A DNA stretch of 51,242 nt from an uncultured Kiritimatiellota bacterium (GCA_934621385.1 CAKTUI010000021.1:1-51242); one strand, 5' to 3'; positions 42,265-51,108 are shown, counted from the first letter of the stretch. Made by a program: numbers and translations. Notes: generated from the letters alone by a model not told the origin.

Positions 42265-43689
42265 TCAATAGGCGTGAAGGGGCGAGGACTCGCGGCAGTG
42301 TGGTTGACTGCGATAAAGCGACCAGCCGTTGTTCAGCCAAAAGGCGATTCCGCAGACCCACATGGCCGGCAAAAGAAGTGAATGATTGCCCGAAATCTCA
42401 GCCACGATGACAATGGCCGTCATCGGAATGCGCACGGCACTTGCAAGAAAGCCTGCCATACCAACGAGTGCAAACGCCGCCGGGTTGATTCCAAACGAGG
42501 CAGGGAGGATGTGCGCAAAGAAAAGCCCAACCGCCGCGCCCAATGTTCCCCCACAGACGAGTGCCGGAGCAAAAACGCCGCCCGAACCACCCGAGCCGAC
42601 CGTGAACGCCGTTGCAATCGCCTTCATGAAGAAGAAGCAGACGAAACCGGCAATCGTCAGCGGTCCGAAATTGGCAAACAGTTCACTGCGCCCGGCCGTG
42701 AAACTCGCCTGGATAATCGAGTAACTCGTCCCCAAGACATCCGGCACGAAGAAACCGATCAGACCCGTCAGCAATCCGCCAATCACAACCTTGAGCGCCC
42801 CCGAGATGCGCAACTCGCCGAAGCGAGCTTCCGTCGCTCGAAAGAAGCTAATGTAGAACCTGACACCAAAGACGACGACAATGGCCAGGACAAAATACGG
42901 GAAAAGCCGCAACCCGTTCGTATAACTGCAGTCCGGCGGCATGACAAAAAGCGAATCCCAGCCGAAGAAGCAGGCGTAAATCGTATAGCTAACGGCTGAT
43001 GCGATAAAACTCGGCAAGAGCGTTTCGTACTCCACGTCGCTTGAGGAATAGAAAATCTCGAAGCCGAAGAGCGCACCGGCCAAAGGCGCCTGGAAGAGCG
43101 CACCGATGCCGGCGGCAAGTCCCGCCGCCATCAGAATCCGCCGCGCACGAAGCGTCAGATTCAGGAACCGTCCAATGACACTGCCGCAGGCGGCGCCAAT
43201 CAGGGTCACCGGCCCCTCATAACCAGCCGAGCCACCCGAGGCGACCGTCAGGACGGAGGCCACGGACTTCACGGGAATGACCGCCCCCGTAATGTAGCCA
43301 TCCCTCAGGTGATAGGCGCGAATGGCACTATCCGTCCCCCGCGCATGTTCAAGTTTCGAAAAGCGACGAATCAGCAGGTAGCCAAGCCAGGCCCCAACCG
43401 CCGGGAGAAACAGGAGAATCCACCGATGCGGATCGGAAAAGAGTTCCCACGAGAGAAACTTCCGAACGAATGCCGAGCCATCCGAAAGCCGCGACAGGGA
43501 CTGGTGATGCCCGATGCCCTCCAGAATCCACTCGTTGCCAAGGCGAATCAGATAGCGGAATCCAACGACGACAAAACCAACGGCAAACCCGACGAGAATG
43601 GACTCGCCAAAGTACTTGCCCGTTCGAAAAGAGAGTCCTTTCCCGGCCAGAAAGAACCGCCAACTGGATATTGACAACCGACGAAACAT
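42265..43689 (-). CDS. ClC-family chloride channel/transporter
   Basis: A 474-residue membrane protein with ten or more helices. It has the ClC anion pathway motifs: GGSAGYEGP, which carries the gating glutamate, and GSGGSGGVFAPAL. The Glu suggests a Cl-/H+ exchanger or gated channel. No cytosolic CBS pair is present, as in many bacterial ClCs. The ATG at 43689 lacks a ribosome site; TGGTATAAT ends 11 nt upstream, implying a leader of a few bases. It is monocistronic, with array C downstream and a terminator of the next gene upstream. Confidence 0.93.
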   Translation of the reverse strand: MFRRLSISSWRFFLAGKGLSFRTGKYFGESILVGFAVGFVVVGFRYLIRLGNEWILEGIGHHQSLSRLSDGSAFVRKFLSWELFSDPHRWILLFLPAVGAWLGYLLIRRFSKLEHARGTDSAIRAYHLRDGYITGAVIPVKSVASVLTVASGGSAGYEGPVTLIGAACGSVIGRFLNLTLRARRILMAAGLAAGIGALFQAPLAGALFGFEIFYSSSDVEYETLLPSFIASAVSYTIYACFFGWDSLFVMPPDCSYTNGLRLFPYFVLAIVVVFGVRFYISFFRATEARFGELRISGALKVVIGGLLTGLIGFFVPDVLGTSYSIIQASFTAGRSELFANFGPLTIAGFVCFFFMKAIATAFTVGSGGSGGVFAPALVCGGTLGAAVGLFFAHILPASFGINPAAFALVGMAGFLASAVRIPMTAIVIVAEISGNHSLLLPAMWVCGIAFWLNNGWSLYRSQPHCRESSPLHAY

Positions 43690-43700
43690 ACGATGCCGCT

Positions 43701-43709
43701 ATTATACCA
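43701..43709 (-). promoter_or_regulatory. Extended -10 box for ClC gene
   Basis: TGGTATAAT on the minus strand, ending 11 nt before the ATG at 43689. Confidence 0.7.
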
Positions 43710-43739
43710 TATAAGTTGGGAGCGATAGCATGGGCATAT

Positions 43740-43775
43740 GAAAAAAAAGCGGGCGGCGAAAGTCTTTCGCCGCCC
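43740..43775 (-). terminator. Rho-independent terminator of the P-type ATPase operon
   Basis: GGGCGGCGAAAG and CTTTCGCCGCCC (43751-43775) form a long stem with almost no loop. On the minus strand it is followed by GCTTTTTTTTC. It lies 38 bp after the small membrane protein gene. Confidence 0.85.
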
Positions 43776-43813
43776 CTTTGTCGCGCACGGTTCACCCGCA
43801 CGCAGTTCGCGCC

Positions 43814-44089
43814 TTACTTGGAGACTTCGGGTGCCTGCGCCGCGGCTGCGGCGGCCTTCGCGGCAGCTTCGCGCTCCGCGAGGACGTCCTCAATCTCCTC
43901 TTTCAGCTTCGCCAGTTCTTCGACGCTCATCGTGGCGACAGGCTTGCCCTTGCGAACGGGGATGTTCATCCCATGGTCGCGGAGGAACTGATCCACCTTG
44001 TCTTGATTCTTCTTGTAGAGATAGAAACCCGCAGCAGCAACGCCAACACCAACGGCGGCACCGACGAGATGATTTGCTGTAATTGCCAT
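43814..44089 (-). CDS. Small membrane protein linked to P-type ATPase
   Basis: 91 residues. One helix near the N-terminus (8-25, LVGAAVGVGVAAAGFYLY) precedes a basic segment (KKNQDKVDQFLRDHGMNIP) and a highly charged, Ala-rich coiled-coil tail. I know no assigned function. It follows the P-type ATPase gene and has its own TGATATAAT promoter and AAAGGAAAGG ribosome site, so it can be made separately. A role as accessory subunit of the ATPase is inference from position only. Confidence 0.75.
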   Translation of the reverse strand: MAITANHLVGAAVGVGVAAAGFYLYKKNQDKVDQFLRDHGMNIPVRKGKPVATMSVEELAKLKEEIEDVLAEREAAAKAAAAAAQAPEVSK

Positions 44090-44122
44090 AACTATTTCCT
44101 TTCCTTTAAGAGGTTCGTCATT

Positions 44123-44131
44123 ATTATATCA
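44123..44131 (-). promoter_or_regulatory. Extended -10 box for the small membrane protein gene
   Basis: TGATATAAT on the minus strand, overlapping the ATPase stop codon. The predicted leader is about 26 nt and contains AAAGGAAAGG. Confidence 0.65.
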
Positions 44132-46342
44132 TTTTTTCGTGTCGTGCATATCGTAGAAGAAAATGCGAAGCGAATTGCCGACGACCAGAATCGTGCTCGC
44201 GTTGTGCATGACCGCACCCACTATCACGGGGATGAGTCCCAGACCGCCCAACAGGAGTCCGACCGTATTCACGCCAACCGACACGAAGAAGTTCTGTCGA
44301 ATCACGTCCATCGTATGCCGGGCGAGACCGTATGTCGCCGGCAGGAGCATCGCATTGTCACCCGCAATCGTGATGTCCGCCGCCTCCATCGCGACATCCG
44401 TGCGCGTCTTGCCGAGCGCAATGCCCACGTCGGCATAGGCAAGACCTGGTGCATCGTTGATGCCGTCGCCGACCATCACGACGCCGTTTCCGCCCGCCTG
44501 AAGACGCAGGATGACCTTCGCCTTGTCCTCCGGCATCAGTTCGGACTCAAACCCATCCAGCCCAAGGCGACGCGCCACGACATCCGCCTGCTGTTCCTGG
44601 TCGCCCGTCAGAAGCAAAATGTCATCCACACCCGAAAGCCGCAGGCGATTGAGCGCCTTCTTCATGTTCTCGCGAAGCGGATCGCGAATGCCGATCAAGC
44701 CGACGATCTCCTCGCCACGCGCAACATAGATGACACTCTCGCCGTTCGCGAAGAGACGGGATGCCTGATCGCGCATCGGATGCGTATGGATGCCCGCCTC
44801 GTTCAAGAAGCGTTTCGAACCAACACGCACGACCTTGCGCCCGACCTCCGTCCAAACGCCGCGTCCGACGACCGTGTGGATTTCCTTATGGCGCGGAATC
44901 TTTCCGCCCACGCGTTGGAGCTGCGAGAGAATCGCATTCGCCATCGGGTGACGGCTTGTCTCCTCCGCCGCCGCCGCGAGCGCAAGCACTTCCTCGCGTG
45001 AATACTCACCCAAGACGGTGGCAATCGACGTGACGCGTGGCTTGCCTTCCGTCAGCGTCCCCGTCTTGTCCAAAATGAGTGTATCGGCTTCGGTCAGGGA
45101 CTGGAGGGATCCTCCGCCCTTAATCAGCACACCATTGCGTGCCGCCGTCGAAATCGCCGCCGAAAGTGCCGCGGCCGTCGACAGGCGAATGCCACACGAA
45201 TAGTCGATAACCAGCATATTGAGCGCCCGGTTCACGTCCTTCGTCGCCAAAAAGACCGCCAGTGCGAGCGTAATGTTCACGGGCACGAGAGCGGCGGAAA
45301 AGCGATCCGCATACGTCTGGATCTCCGCTTTCTTGCCCTCGGCATCCTCCACCATGCGAATGATGCGCGAAACGGCCGTCCCTTCGCCAACGGACTCAAC
45401 GCGAATGGTCGCCGTGCCGTCAACCGCAAGCGTACCGGCATAGACCTTACCGCCCACCTCCCTCGGTACGGGACCGAACTCGCCAGTAATCGATGACTGG
45501 TCGACGAAGACATGGCCGGCGACGACCTCGCCGTCGGCGCAAATCTTCTCGCCCGTGTGGACGACGATGAAGTCCCCCTTGCGCAGGGCCTTCACGGGGA
45601 CTCGCTCAAGCGGCGTACCCGGCTCACCATCGGACGAAAGCCACGCCTCTTCGCCATCCACCGACAGCATATCGCGAATGGCATTGCGCGTCTGGTCCAT
45701 CGTATATGCCGTCAGCGACTCCGCCAAATCATGCAGCAACAACACGGTCAGAGCCGAACCGGCGCGCCCGGTTGCCACGCTCGAAACGACCGCCAGCGCA
45801 CTCAGCGTGTCGGCATTCGGCAGAAACGTTCGCGCCAAGACACCGATGCCACTGCGAAAGATCGGCCCCGCAAGGGCGAGTGCACCAAAGCCCGTCGGCG
45901 TGAGCATCCGTCCGAGAACCGTCGTAGGAACCGCCCGCTTGAAAATCCACGAGCCGACAAGCAAGGCACCCGCGATTCCCGCACGCGTCAGCATGGTCGG
46001 CAGCGTCTCCTCATGCAGGTCGCGCTCCTGGACAAGCAGGTGGTTACGCTCCTCACGCTCCTTGCGAAGCGCACTCAGCGAATGAATCTGGATGAGACTC
46101 TCAACCGACTCAAGCAGTTCCTCATCGCCCGTCACATCCGGATTGTAGGTCAAGATGACGCTTGACGCGGCGCAATTCATCCGCTGCGACAAAACGCCGC
46201 GCAACTGTGAAAAATGATTCTCAAGGTCGGTCTGCTCGGCCGACAGGTACTTCACCGCCCGGCAGACAATGCGCACACGGCCTGGCAGGCGGTGCGCAAA
46301 TTGGCACTTGAGCAATGGCGGTTGTGAAGAACGAAACGACAT
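44129..46342 (-). CDS. P1B-like P-type ATPase with HMA2 domain and atypical SCG motif
   Basis: A 737-residue cation-transport ATPase. An HMA2-like N-domain begins with HRLPGRVRI (17-25) and lacks the CxxC of copper-type domains. The core has TGE (286-288), the phosphorylation site DKTGT (425-429), an HP motif (SRHPMAN), and GDGINDAP. The metal motif of the transport helix, normally CPC, SPC, TPC or CPH, reads SCG (382-384, in DYSCGIRLST). The substrate cannot be assigned from known classes. AGGAGG lies 7 nt before the ATG. The gene follows two separate HMA2-like genes, so three related domains act together. Confidence 0.9.
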   Translation of the reverse strand: MSFRSSQPPLLKCQFAHRLPGRVRIVCRAVKYLSAEQTDLENHFSQLRGVLSQRMNCAASSVILTYNPDVTGDEELLESVESLIQIHSLSALRKEREERNHLLVQERDLHEETLPTMLTRAGIAGALLVGSWIFKRAVPTTVLGRMLTPTGFGALALAGPIFRSGIGVLARTFLPNADTLSALAVVSSVATGRAGSALTVLLLHDLAESLTAYTMDQTRNAIRDMLSVDGEEAWLSSDGEPGTPLERVPVKALRKGDFIVVHTGEKICADGEVVAGHVFVDQSSITGEFGPVPREVGGKVYAGTLAVDGTATIRVESVGEGTAVSRIIRMVEDAEGKKAEIQTYADRFSAALVPVNITLALAVFLATKDVNRALNMLVIDYSCGIRLSTAAALSAAISTAARNGVLIKGGGSLQSLTEADTLILDKTGTLTEGKPRVTSIATVLGEYSREEVLALAAAAEETSRHPMANAILSQLQRVGGKIPRHKEIHTVVGRGVWTEVGRKVVRVGSKRFLNEAGIHTHPMRDQASRLFANGESVIYVARGEEIVGLIGIRDPLRENMKKALNRLRLSGVDDILLLTGDQEQQADVVARRLGLDGFESELMPEDKAKVILRLQAGGNGVVMVGDGINDAPGLAYADVGIALGKTRTDVAMEAADITIAGDNAMLLPATYGLARHTMDVIRQNFFVSVGVNTVGLLLGGLGLIPVIVGAVMHNASTILVVGNSLRIFFYDMHDTKK

Positions 46343-46373
46343 CCAACGCCTCCTTCTTACTTAAAGGACTAAA

Positions 46374-46742
46374 CTACAAAGTCGAAACGAATCGTGAGAC
46401 GGCCGCCGCGACACCCGCCTCATCCATTGCGTCAATGTCACCAAGGCCATTGAGGAAGAGGATGAAGGCATTCCAAGCGGAATCGAGCCACGCCATAATC
46501 TCGGCCTCGCACGTCTTCGCCACATCGTAGCGAATCAGGAGATTCCCCGTCATCAGGCACAGTTCGGCCGTTTCAATCCCCGGCAATTTCTGAAGCCGCT
46601 GTATGAAAATCCCCGAGAACTTTTGCGCAAGGTCGGGATACTGCCGAACACCGTTGATGTTCACGCGAACGCGACCCGGCAACGAGTGAACGATGCGAAT
46701 CTTGCCAACGCACTTCAAGTAGGCCTGAATGAGTGGATTCAT
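46374..46742 (-). CDS. HMA2-like domain protein
   Basis: 122 residues. The domain has HSLPGRVRV at 19-27 followed by a ferredoxin-like strand/helix pattern; LPGIETAELCLMTGNLLIRYD fits the second half. There is no CxxC, unlike classical metal chaperones. The start at 46742 has GGGAAAGG upstream; the frame extends further but overlaps the previous gene. Between a similar gene and the P-type ATPase, it probably modulates or feeds the pump (inference). Confidence 0.8.
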   Translation of the reverse strand: MNPLIQAYLKCVGKIRIVHSLPGRVRVNINGVRQYPDLAQKFSGIFIQRLQKLPGIETAELCLMTGNLLIRYDVAKTCEAEIMAWLDSAWNAFILFLNGLGDIDAMDEAGVAAAVSRFVSTL

Positions 46743-46777
46743 AACCTTTCCCTTTCTTACAGACGCGCCGCGTCCTC

Positions 46778-47272
46778 TTATTTCGTGAGGGACTGCTGAA
46801 GCCACCAGAGGACGGCCAGTGGCGAGAACTTCGCACCGCCGCGCCCCATCATGCCACGAATAAACGTGATGACCAGCACGAATGTCATCAGTGCCGGCAG
46901 GTCGAGAAGCCCATGCGAACGGCGCAACAGAGCCTGGTTGAGCGCATAGTGAATGGCCCGCAGTTCCCCGCCAAGCACCGACCGATGGGCGCGAAACGCC
47001 GTCTCAAAGTCGAACCCGTGCGTCGCGGCGGCCACCACCAGCAAAGGCGTCAGCTTCTCCGCGTCATAAGTGACAAGTGCCGTGCCAAGAATCGGATTAA
47101 CCGTCACCTCGTGGATGCCCTCCAGCCGCTTGACCGTCGCGGCAAAGTCCGCAAGACCCCGTGCCCGCCCCTTGAGGGAAGGGATGCTCAGGCGCAGACG
47201 CCCGCGAATCGAGTGGACGACCTCCAGCACACCGGAGAACGAAACGACCTGTTGAACTGTGTTCTTCATCAT
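46778..47272 (-). CDS. HMA2-like domain protein with C-terminal membrane segment
   Basis: 164 residues. HSIRGRLRL at 20-28 starts the HMA2-like domain, which ends with LGTALVTYD. A linker and a hydrophobic segment follow (LPALMTFVLVITFIRG), then LAVLWWLQQSLTK. It is the first gene of the four-gene ATPase set. Two adjacent ATGs (47272, 47269) could serve; a TGGTAAACT box ends 10 nt upstream, so the leader is a few nucleotides only. Function is unknown beyond association with the pump. Confidence 0.8.
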   Translation of the reverse strand: MMKNTVQQVVSFSGVLEVVHSIRGRLRLSIPSLKGRARGLADFAATVKRLEGIHEVTVNPILGTALVTYDAEKLTPLLVVAAATHGFDFETAFRAHRSVLGGELRAIHYALNQALLRRSHGLLDLPALMTFVLVITFIRGMMGRGGAKFSPLAVLWWLQQSLTK

Positions 47273-47282
47273 CACGCCGAAT

Positions 47283-47291
47283 AGTTTACCA
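47283..47291 (-). promoter_or_regulatory. Extended -10 box for the ATPase operon
   Basis: TGGTAAACT on the minus strand, ending 10 nt before the ATG at 47272. Confidence 0.55.
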
Positions 47292-47321
47292 CGACTTACT
47301 TTCCGCGTCAATGGCGAATCA

Positions 47322-48542
47322 TTAGGCGTAGCGTTCGAAATACTTCGAAAGGTATTTCTCAAGCCGCGTCTCAAGCCACGGCGTGACATGCCAGTAGTCG
47401 CGCAGGTTCAGGTATTCCCCAATGGGGCCGTTCTGCCCCGGCTTCACACCGTACTCGCACTTCAGGAGGATGTTCCGCGCCGTCGCCTCGCTGGAGACGA
47501 ACTCGATGACCTGCGTCCGAAAACCAAGAATACGCATAATCATCGCACGGAACGAGTCCGTCAGAATGTCACACAGACGCTCGCGCAGAATTGACTGGCG
47601 CATAAGACCGGCGAAAGCCCCCTTGTCGTCAAGCGTCTTCTGAAGTTCATGCTGGCAGCAGGGTGCACTTAGGATGTACCGCGCCTTCCATTCGACACCA
47701 CGCGTCAAAGCCTCGTCCGTCGCCGTGTCACACGCATGGAGCGAGACAACCATATCCGCCCGCTCAAGGCTCACCGCCCCCAGATCGCTCTCAATAAAAG
47801 TGACGCGGTCGGCAACGCCAAGGCTTTCGACCATTTTCCGTGCAGACGAAATCACATCGCTCCGACGGTCGATGCCAATGACCTTGACGGCCGGAATGCG
47901 CAGAACCTGCGAAAGATAATAGTAGAGTGCAATGGTCAAGTACGCCTTGCCGCATCCGCAGTCAACGACCGTGAAGTCAACCAACGGCTTGCCATCCTCC
48001 GGTTTCGGCTCGACCTTCACCGTCTCGCCGACGACCTTGAGAAACTCATTGACCTGATCGTACTTGCCTCGCATGGAGGCCCGAATGCGGCCCTCGCCAT
48101 CCGCCAGTCCAACCACACGAAGGTAGGCCCCCGATTCGAAACTCGTCAGGGGAAGTTTCTTCACGCGGTCGTGCGGCTGAACGACAACCTCCCGATTCAT
48201 TTCGGCCGAACGCGAAACAAGCACATGCCCCTTGCGCGTGACGCGCACATGAAGGTCGCCCTTTGCCGTCATCAGGTGCAGGTCGCGGGCACCCTTCTGG
48301 GCTATCAAGTCGTCAAGCCCACTGACAATGCCATTCGTGTCGAAGTTCCGCACATGAACCTGACCATCGTCCGTCATCTCGGCCTGGAACTTGCGTTCGC
48401 CGCCGATCTCAACGGGCCGAATGGCTATCCGAAACGTCTGGCCGTTGCGGCGAACGGACTGCGAAATCCGCATGAAGCCCTCGCCAAGGACGCGGGAGCG
48501 GATTTCCTCCGCCAGCTTCGGGTCAAGTTCAAAGCGTTCCAT
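47322..48542 (-). CDS. SAM-dependent methyltransferase (Methyltransf_32-like)
   Basis: A 406-residue protein with a C-terminal methyltransferase domain. SAM motif I is VVDCGCGKAYLT, and VIGIDRRSDV is the acidic strand. HACDTATDEAL and APCCQHELQ are the family hallmarks of the GSTCD/METTL25-like group. The N-terminal 170 residues are less conserved. Substrate is not known; RNA is possible. GGGAAGG just before ATG 48542 lies in the end of yidC, so it is translated as part of the yidC operon. Confidence 0.85.
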   Translation of the reverse strand: MERFELDPKLAEEIRSRVLGEGFMRISQSVRRNGQTFRIAIRPVEIGGERKFQAEMTDDGQVHVRNFDTNGIVSGLDDLIAQKGARDLHLMTAKGDLHVRVTRKGHVLVSRSAEMNREVVVQPHDRVKKLPLTSFESGAYLRVVGLADGEGRIRASMRGKYDQVNEFLKVVGETVKVEPKPEDGKPLVDFTVVDCGCGKAYLTIALYYYLSQVLRIPAVKVIGIDRRSDVISSARKMVESLGVADRVTFIESDLGAVSLERADMVVSLHACDTATDEALTRGVEWKARYILSAPCCQHELQKTLDDKGAFAGLMRQSILRERLCDILTDSFRAMIMRILGFRTQVIEFVSSEATARNILLKCEYGVKPGQNGPIGEYLNLRDYWHVTPWLETRLEKYLSKYFERYA

Positions 48543-48543
48543 A

Positions 48544-50295
48544 TCAGACCTTCCCGTGACGACGCATCTGCCGCGTCATCGGCGGATCAATCACCTCGGG
48601 AGTCAGGACATCCGACTTCGCGGACGTCTTCCGCCGAATGAGCCACATCTGGACAATCGAGAACACCTGGCTCAGCGTCCAGTAGAGCGAGAGCGCGGAC
48701 GGGAACGAATAGAACATCACGAGCATCATGACGGGCATGAAGATCATCATCATCCGCTGCTGGCTCTTATCACCCGTTGAGGGGGTCAGGGCACTCTGAA
48801 GGGCCATTGTCAGCGCCATCAGAATCGGCAGGATGTTCAGCCCGCCGAACGGGAACCAGCTCGCGAAGAGCCCTTCCGGTTCCGACAGGTCAGCAATCCA
48901 CAGGAACGGCGCGTAGCGAAGTTCAACCGCACTGCGCAACACATTGAAGAGCGCAATGAAGACCGGAATCTGGATGAGCATCGGCAGGCACGAGCTCATC
49001 GGGTTGACCTTGTGGTTCTTGTAGAGTGCCCACGTCTCCTGCTGAAGCCGCTGCGGATTGTCCTTGTACTTCTTCTGAATCTCCTTCATCAGGGGCTGGA
49101 TTTCCTGCATCTTCTTCATACCGACCGTGGACTTGTGCGTCAGCGGCCAGAAGAGGATGCGCACGAGAATCGTCAGCAGAATGATGGCCACACCATAATT
49201 CGGAATCCAGGCATTAAACACATTGAGAATCCAGACAAGCGGGTAGCAAATCCACCGCCACATGCCGAAATCCATCACATCGCGCATCCCAAGGTCCCAC
49301 AGGAGGGACTGCTTCTTCGGCCCGACATAAAAAACGCTCGTGCGCGTGGAGCCGACCGTTGGGAAAGTCACTTTTGCCGCGACGCTCTCGGGCCGGTAGT
49401 TTGCCGCACGAACGTCACGGGCAACCGTCGCGACGAATCCGGCATTCGCCTCCGTCGATCGCGCAAGGGCCGTCACGAAGAAGCGGTTCTTGACGGCGAC
49501 CCACGACCGTGCCCCCGGGCAGGGCACATCCATCTTGGCCGGCAATCCCGCCGCGCTCTTCGAACCGCTGCAACCACCGGAGATTCCGCCGACGAGATAG
49601 TCCTTCAACGGCTCCTCATCCGCATGGTGAACCGCCTCGCCTCCCTTCGGACCGTCAACGAAACTGTCAATTGAGAGAAGGTCGTTCTTCGAGACTCCCA
49701 TCTGCATCACACCAAGCGAAAGTGAGGTGTTCGCCCCAGGTGCCGCATGGAACGTTTCCTCGTATGCAACCTGGTAATCCGCCCCGAGCGAGACCTTGCG
49801 CGTCACTTTCGCATTGACGAACACAATCTCGTTGGACGAAACCGAGCGCACCTCGTACGCGGCATTCGGGGCAAGACCCTCCACGCCCTCCAGCGCACCA
49901 AGTGGCGAATCAGTGAAATCGAGAACGACGGGCGGATTTTCGTCACTGACCGCGCCAAGACGATGGGCGTACTGCTTCAGCGTAGCCTTCTTGACGACAG
50001 CACCCCACGAACTGAACTCCAGCTTGAGCTGGTCGTTCTCAAGCGTCAGGGTCTTTTCGGGAACGGACGGGGCCTCGACCACGGGAGCCTGTGTAACGAC
50101 CGGCTTCGACTCCGGCGGCGGGGGCGCAGGCAATGTCACAAAAGGCGCACCGTTCGTCGTCGTGTTCGCCGTCTCGGCAAGACGGGTCTGCTCAGCGGCG
50201 GCCGCCGCCTTCTTCTGCTTGGGAATTTCAGTGAAAATGTACCAGGCCAGCACTGCACCCAGCAACAGGCAAATAATCTTTTCCGTCTTGTTCAT
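48544..50295 (-). CDS. yidC: Membrane protein insertase YidC
   Basis: Inserts and folds inner-membrane proteins, alone or with Sec. The 583-residue product has TM1 at the N-terminus (IICLLLGAVLAWYIF), a long Ala/Pro-rich periplasmic linker, a beta-sandwich periplasmic domain (about 90-355), then the conserved five-helix core with the loop KKMQEIQPLMKEIQKKYKDN. This is the Gram-negative long form. The last residues are basic. A TGGTAGACT box ends 5 nt before the ATG. It is the fourth gene in rpmH-rnpA-yidD-yidC. Confidence 0.96.
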   Translation of the reverse strand: MNKTEKIICLLLGAVLAWYIFTEIPKQKKAAAAAEQTRLAETANTTTNGAPFVTLPAPPPPESKPVVTQAPVVEAPSVPEKTLTLENDQLKLEFSSWGAVVKKATLKQYAHRLGAVSDENPPVVLDFTDSPLGALEGVEGLAPNAAYEVRSVSSNEIVFVNAKVTRKVSLGADYQVAYEETFHAAPGANTSLSLGVMQMGVSKNDLLSIDSFVDGPKGGEAVHHADEEPLKDYLVGGISGGCSGSKSAAGLPAKMDVPCPGARSWVAVKNRFFVTALARSTEANAGFVATVARDVRAANYRPESVAAKVTFPTVGSTRTSVFYVGPKKQSLLWDLGMRDVMDFGMWRWICYPLVWILNVFNAWIPNYGVAIILLTILVRILFWPLTHKSTVGMKKMQEIQPLMKEIQKKYKDNPQRLQQETWALYKNHKVNPMSSCLPMLIQIPVFIALFNVLRSAVELRYAPFLWIADLSEPEGLFASWFPFGGLNILPILMALTMALQSALTPSTGDKSQQRMMMIFMPVMMLVMFYSFPSALSLYWTLSQVFSIVQMWLIRRKTSAKSDVLTPEVIDPPMTRQMRRHGKV

Positions 50296-50300
50296 GTCTC

Positions 50301-50309
50301 AGTCTACCA
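50301..50309 (-). promoter_or_regulatory. Possible -10 box for yidC
   Basis: TGGTAGACT on the minus strand, 5 nt before the yidC ATG. The hexamer is weaker than the others here and the spacing very short, so it may be secondary to read-through from rpmH. Confidence 0.4.
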
Positions 50310-50346
50310 TCCTTCCTCTTTATAAAAGCATCCTCATCTGCCGCGA

Positions 50347-50601
50347 CTACCGCGACACGATGGCGGGGCGATCGCACCGCCACCTCCCCTTTGCCGGCAC
50401 CGGATCGTACCCATGGCGACCGAACGGATGACACCGCAGGATTCGCCAAAGCCCGAGAAGCGTACCCTTCAAAGCCCCATGCACCGACAGTGCCTCAATC
50501 ATGTAGTTCGAGCACGATGGCACGAACCGACACGCCCCACCCATCAGAGGTGAAAGCGCGACCTGGTAACCACGCACCAGAAATATCAGGATTGAGCGCA
50601 T
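50347..50601 (-). CDS. yidD: Membrane protein insertion efficiency factor YidD
   Basis: 84 residues. The N-terminal helix (SILIFLVRGYQVALSPLMG) is membrane-binding, followed by the conserved CRFVPSCSNYMIEAL with paired Cys, and GRHGYDPVP near the end. It assists YidC-dependent insertion. ATG 50601 has GAGGGAG upstream and the gene overlaps the end of rnpA by 16 bp. A frame extends further upstream, but only this start fits the family. Confidence 0.95.
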   Translation of the reverse strand: MRSILIFLVRGYQVALSPLMGGACRFVPSCSNYMIEALSVHGALKGTLLGLWRILRCHPFGRHGYDPVPAKGRWRCDRPAIVSR

Positions 50602-50909
50602 AACTCCCTCATCTCCGCCATGACCTCGGCACAAGTTCGACCGCCAATGGCGCGCTTCGCAATGAAAATCCACTCCGTTCGCTCTGGAACGGCCCCCTCC
50701 TTTACCAGCAGGCGGAAGGCTTCGCGCATCAGCCGCTTGGCCCGATTGCGGGGAACCGCATCGTGGAAGGTCTTCTTGGAAACGACGACGCCGGCCAAAC
50801 GGTCGGCGTCGGGGGACTTCAAACGCCACCCGACGAGGAGACGCCCCTTGACGGGACGCCCCCGGTCGAAGATACGCTTGTATCTCGCGCCGGGGAGTCG
50901 GGTGGACAT
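50586..50909 (-). CDS. rnpA: Ribonuclease P protein component
   Basis: Protein subunit that binds RNase P RNA and helps process tRNA 5' ends. 107 residues with the diagnostic RNRAKRLMREAFR helix (RNR motif) and VVSKKTFHDAVPRNR. Length is normal. ATG 50909 is preceded by GAGGTAAGG. It follows rpmH by 15 bp. Confidence 0.95.
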   Translation of the reverse strand: MSTRLPGARYKRIFDRGRPVKGRLLVGWRLKSPDADRLAGVVVSKKTFHDAVPRNRAKRLMREAFRLLVKEGAVPERTEWIFIAKRAIGGRTCAEVMAEMRELCAQS

Positions 50910-50924
50910 CTTCTATGCCTTACC

Positions 50925-51062
50925 TCAAACCTGGGTCAAGCGCTTGCGACCCTTTGCACGACGGGCCGCGAGAACCTTGCGTCCGCCCTTCGTCGCCTTA
51001 CGGGCGCGATAACCGATTTTCCTTTTCCGCTTGATCTTCGACGGCTGCCATGTCATCTTCAT
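50925..51062 (-). CDS. rpmH: 50S ribosomal protein L34
   Basis: 45 residues, extremely basic, in the L34 pattern: MKMTWQPSKIKRKRKIGYR, then KGGRKVLAARRAKGRKRL. It binds 23S rRNA. The ATG at 51062 is used, with an in-frame ATG two codons later. AAAGGAAC upstream and a TGATATAAT promoter give a leader of about 30 nt. It is first gene of the rpmH-rnpA-yidD-yidC cluster. Confidence 0.95.
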   Translation of the reverse strand: MKMTWQPSKIKRKRKIGYRARKATKGGRKVLAARRAKGRKRLTQV

Positions 51063-51099
51063 GATATTCGTTCCTTTCTGCTCAAATTGTTGAGTGCGT

Positions 51100-51108
51100 A
51101 TTATATCA
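51100..51108 (-). promoter_or_regulatory. Extended -10 box for rpmH cluster
   Basis: TGATATAAT on the minus strand, ending 37 nt before the rpmH ATG. The leader contains AAAGGAAC. Confidence 0.75.
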
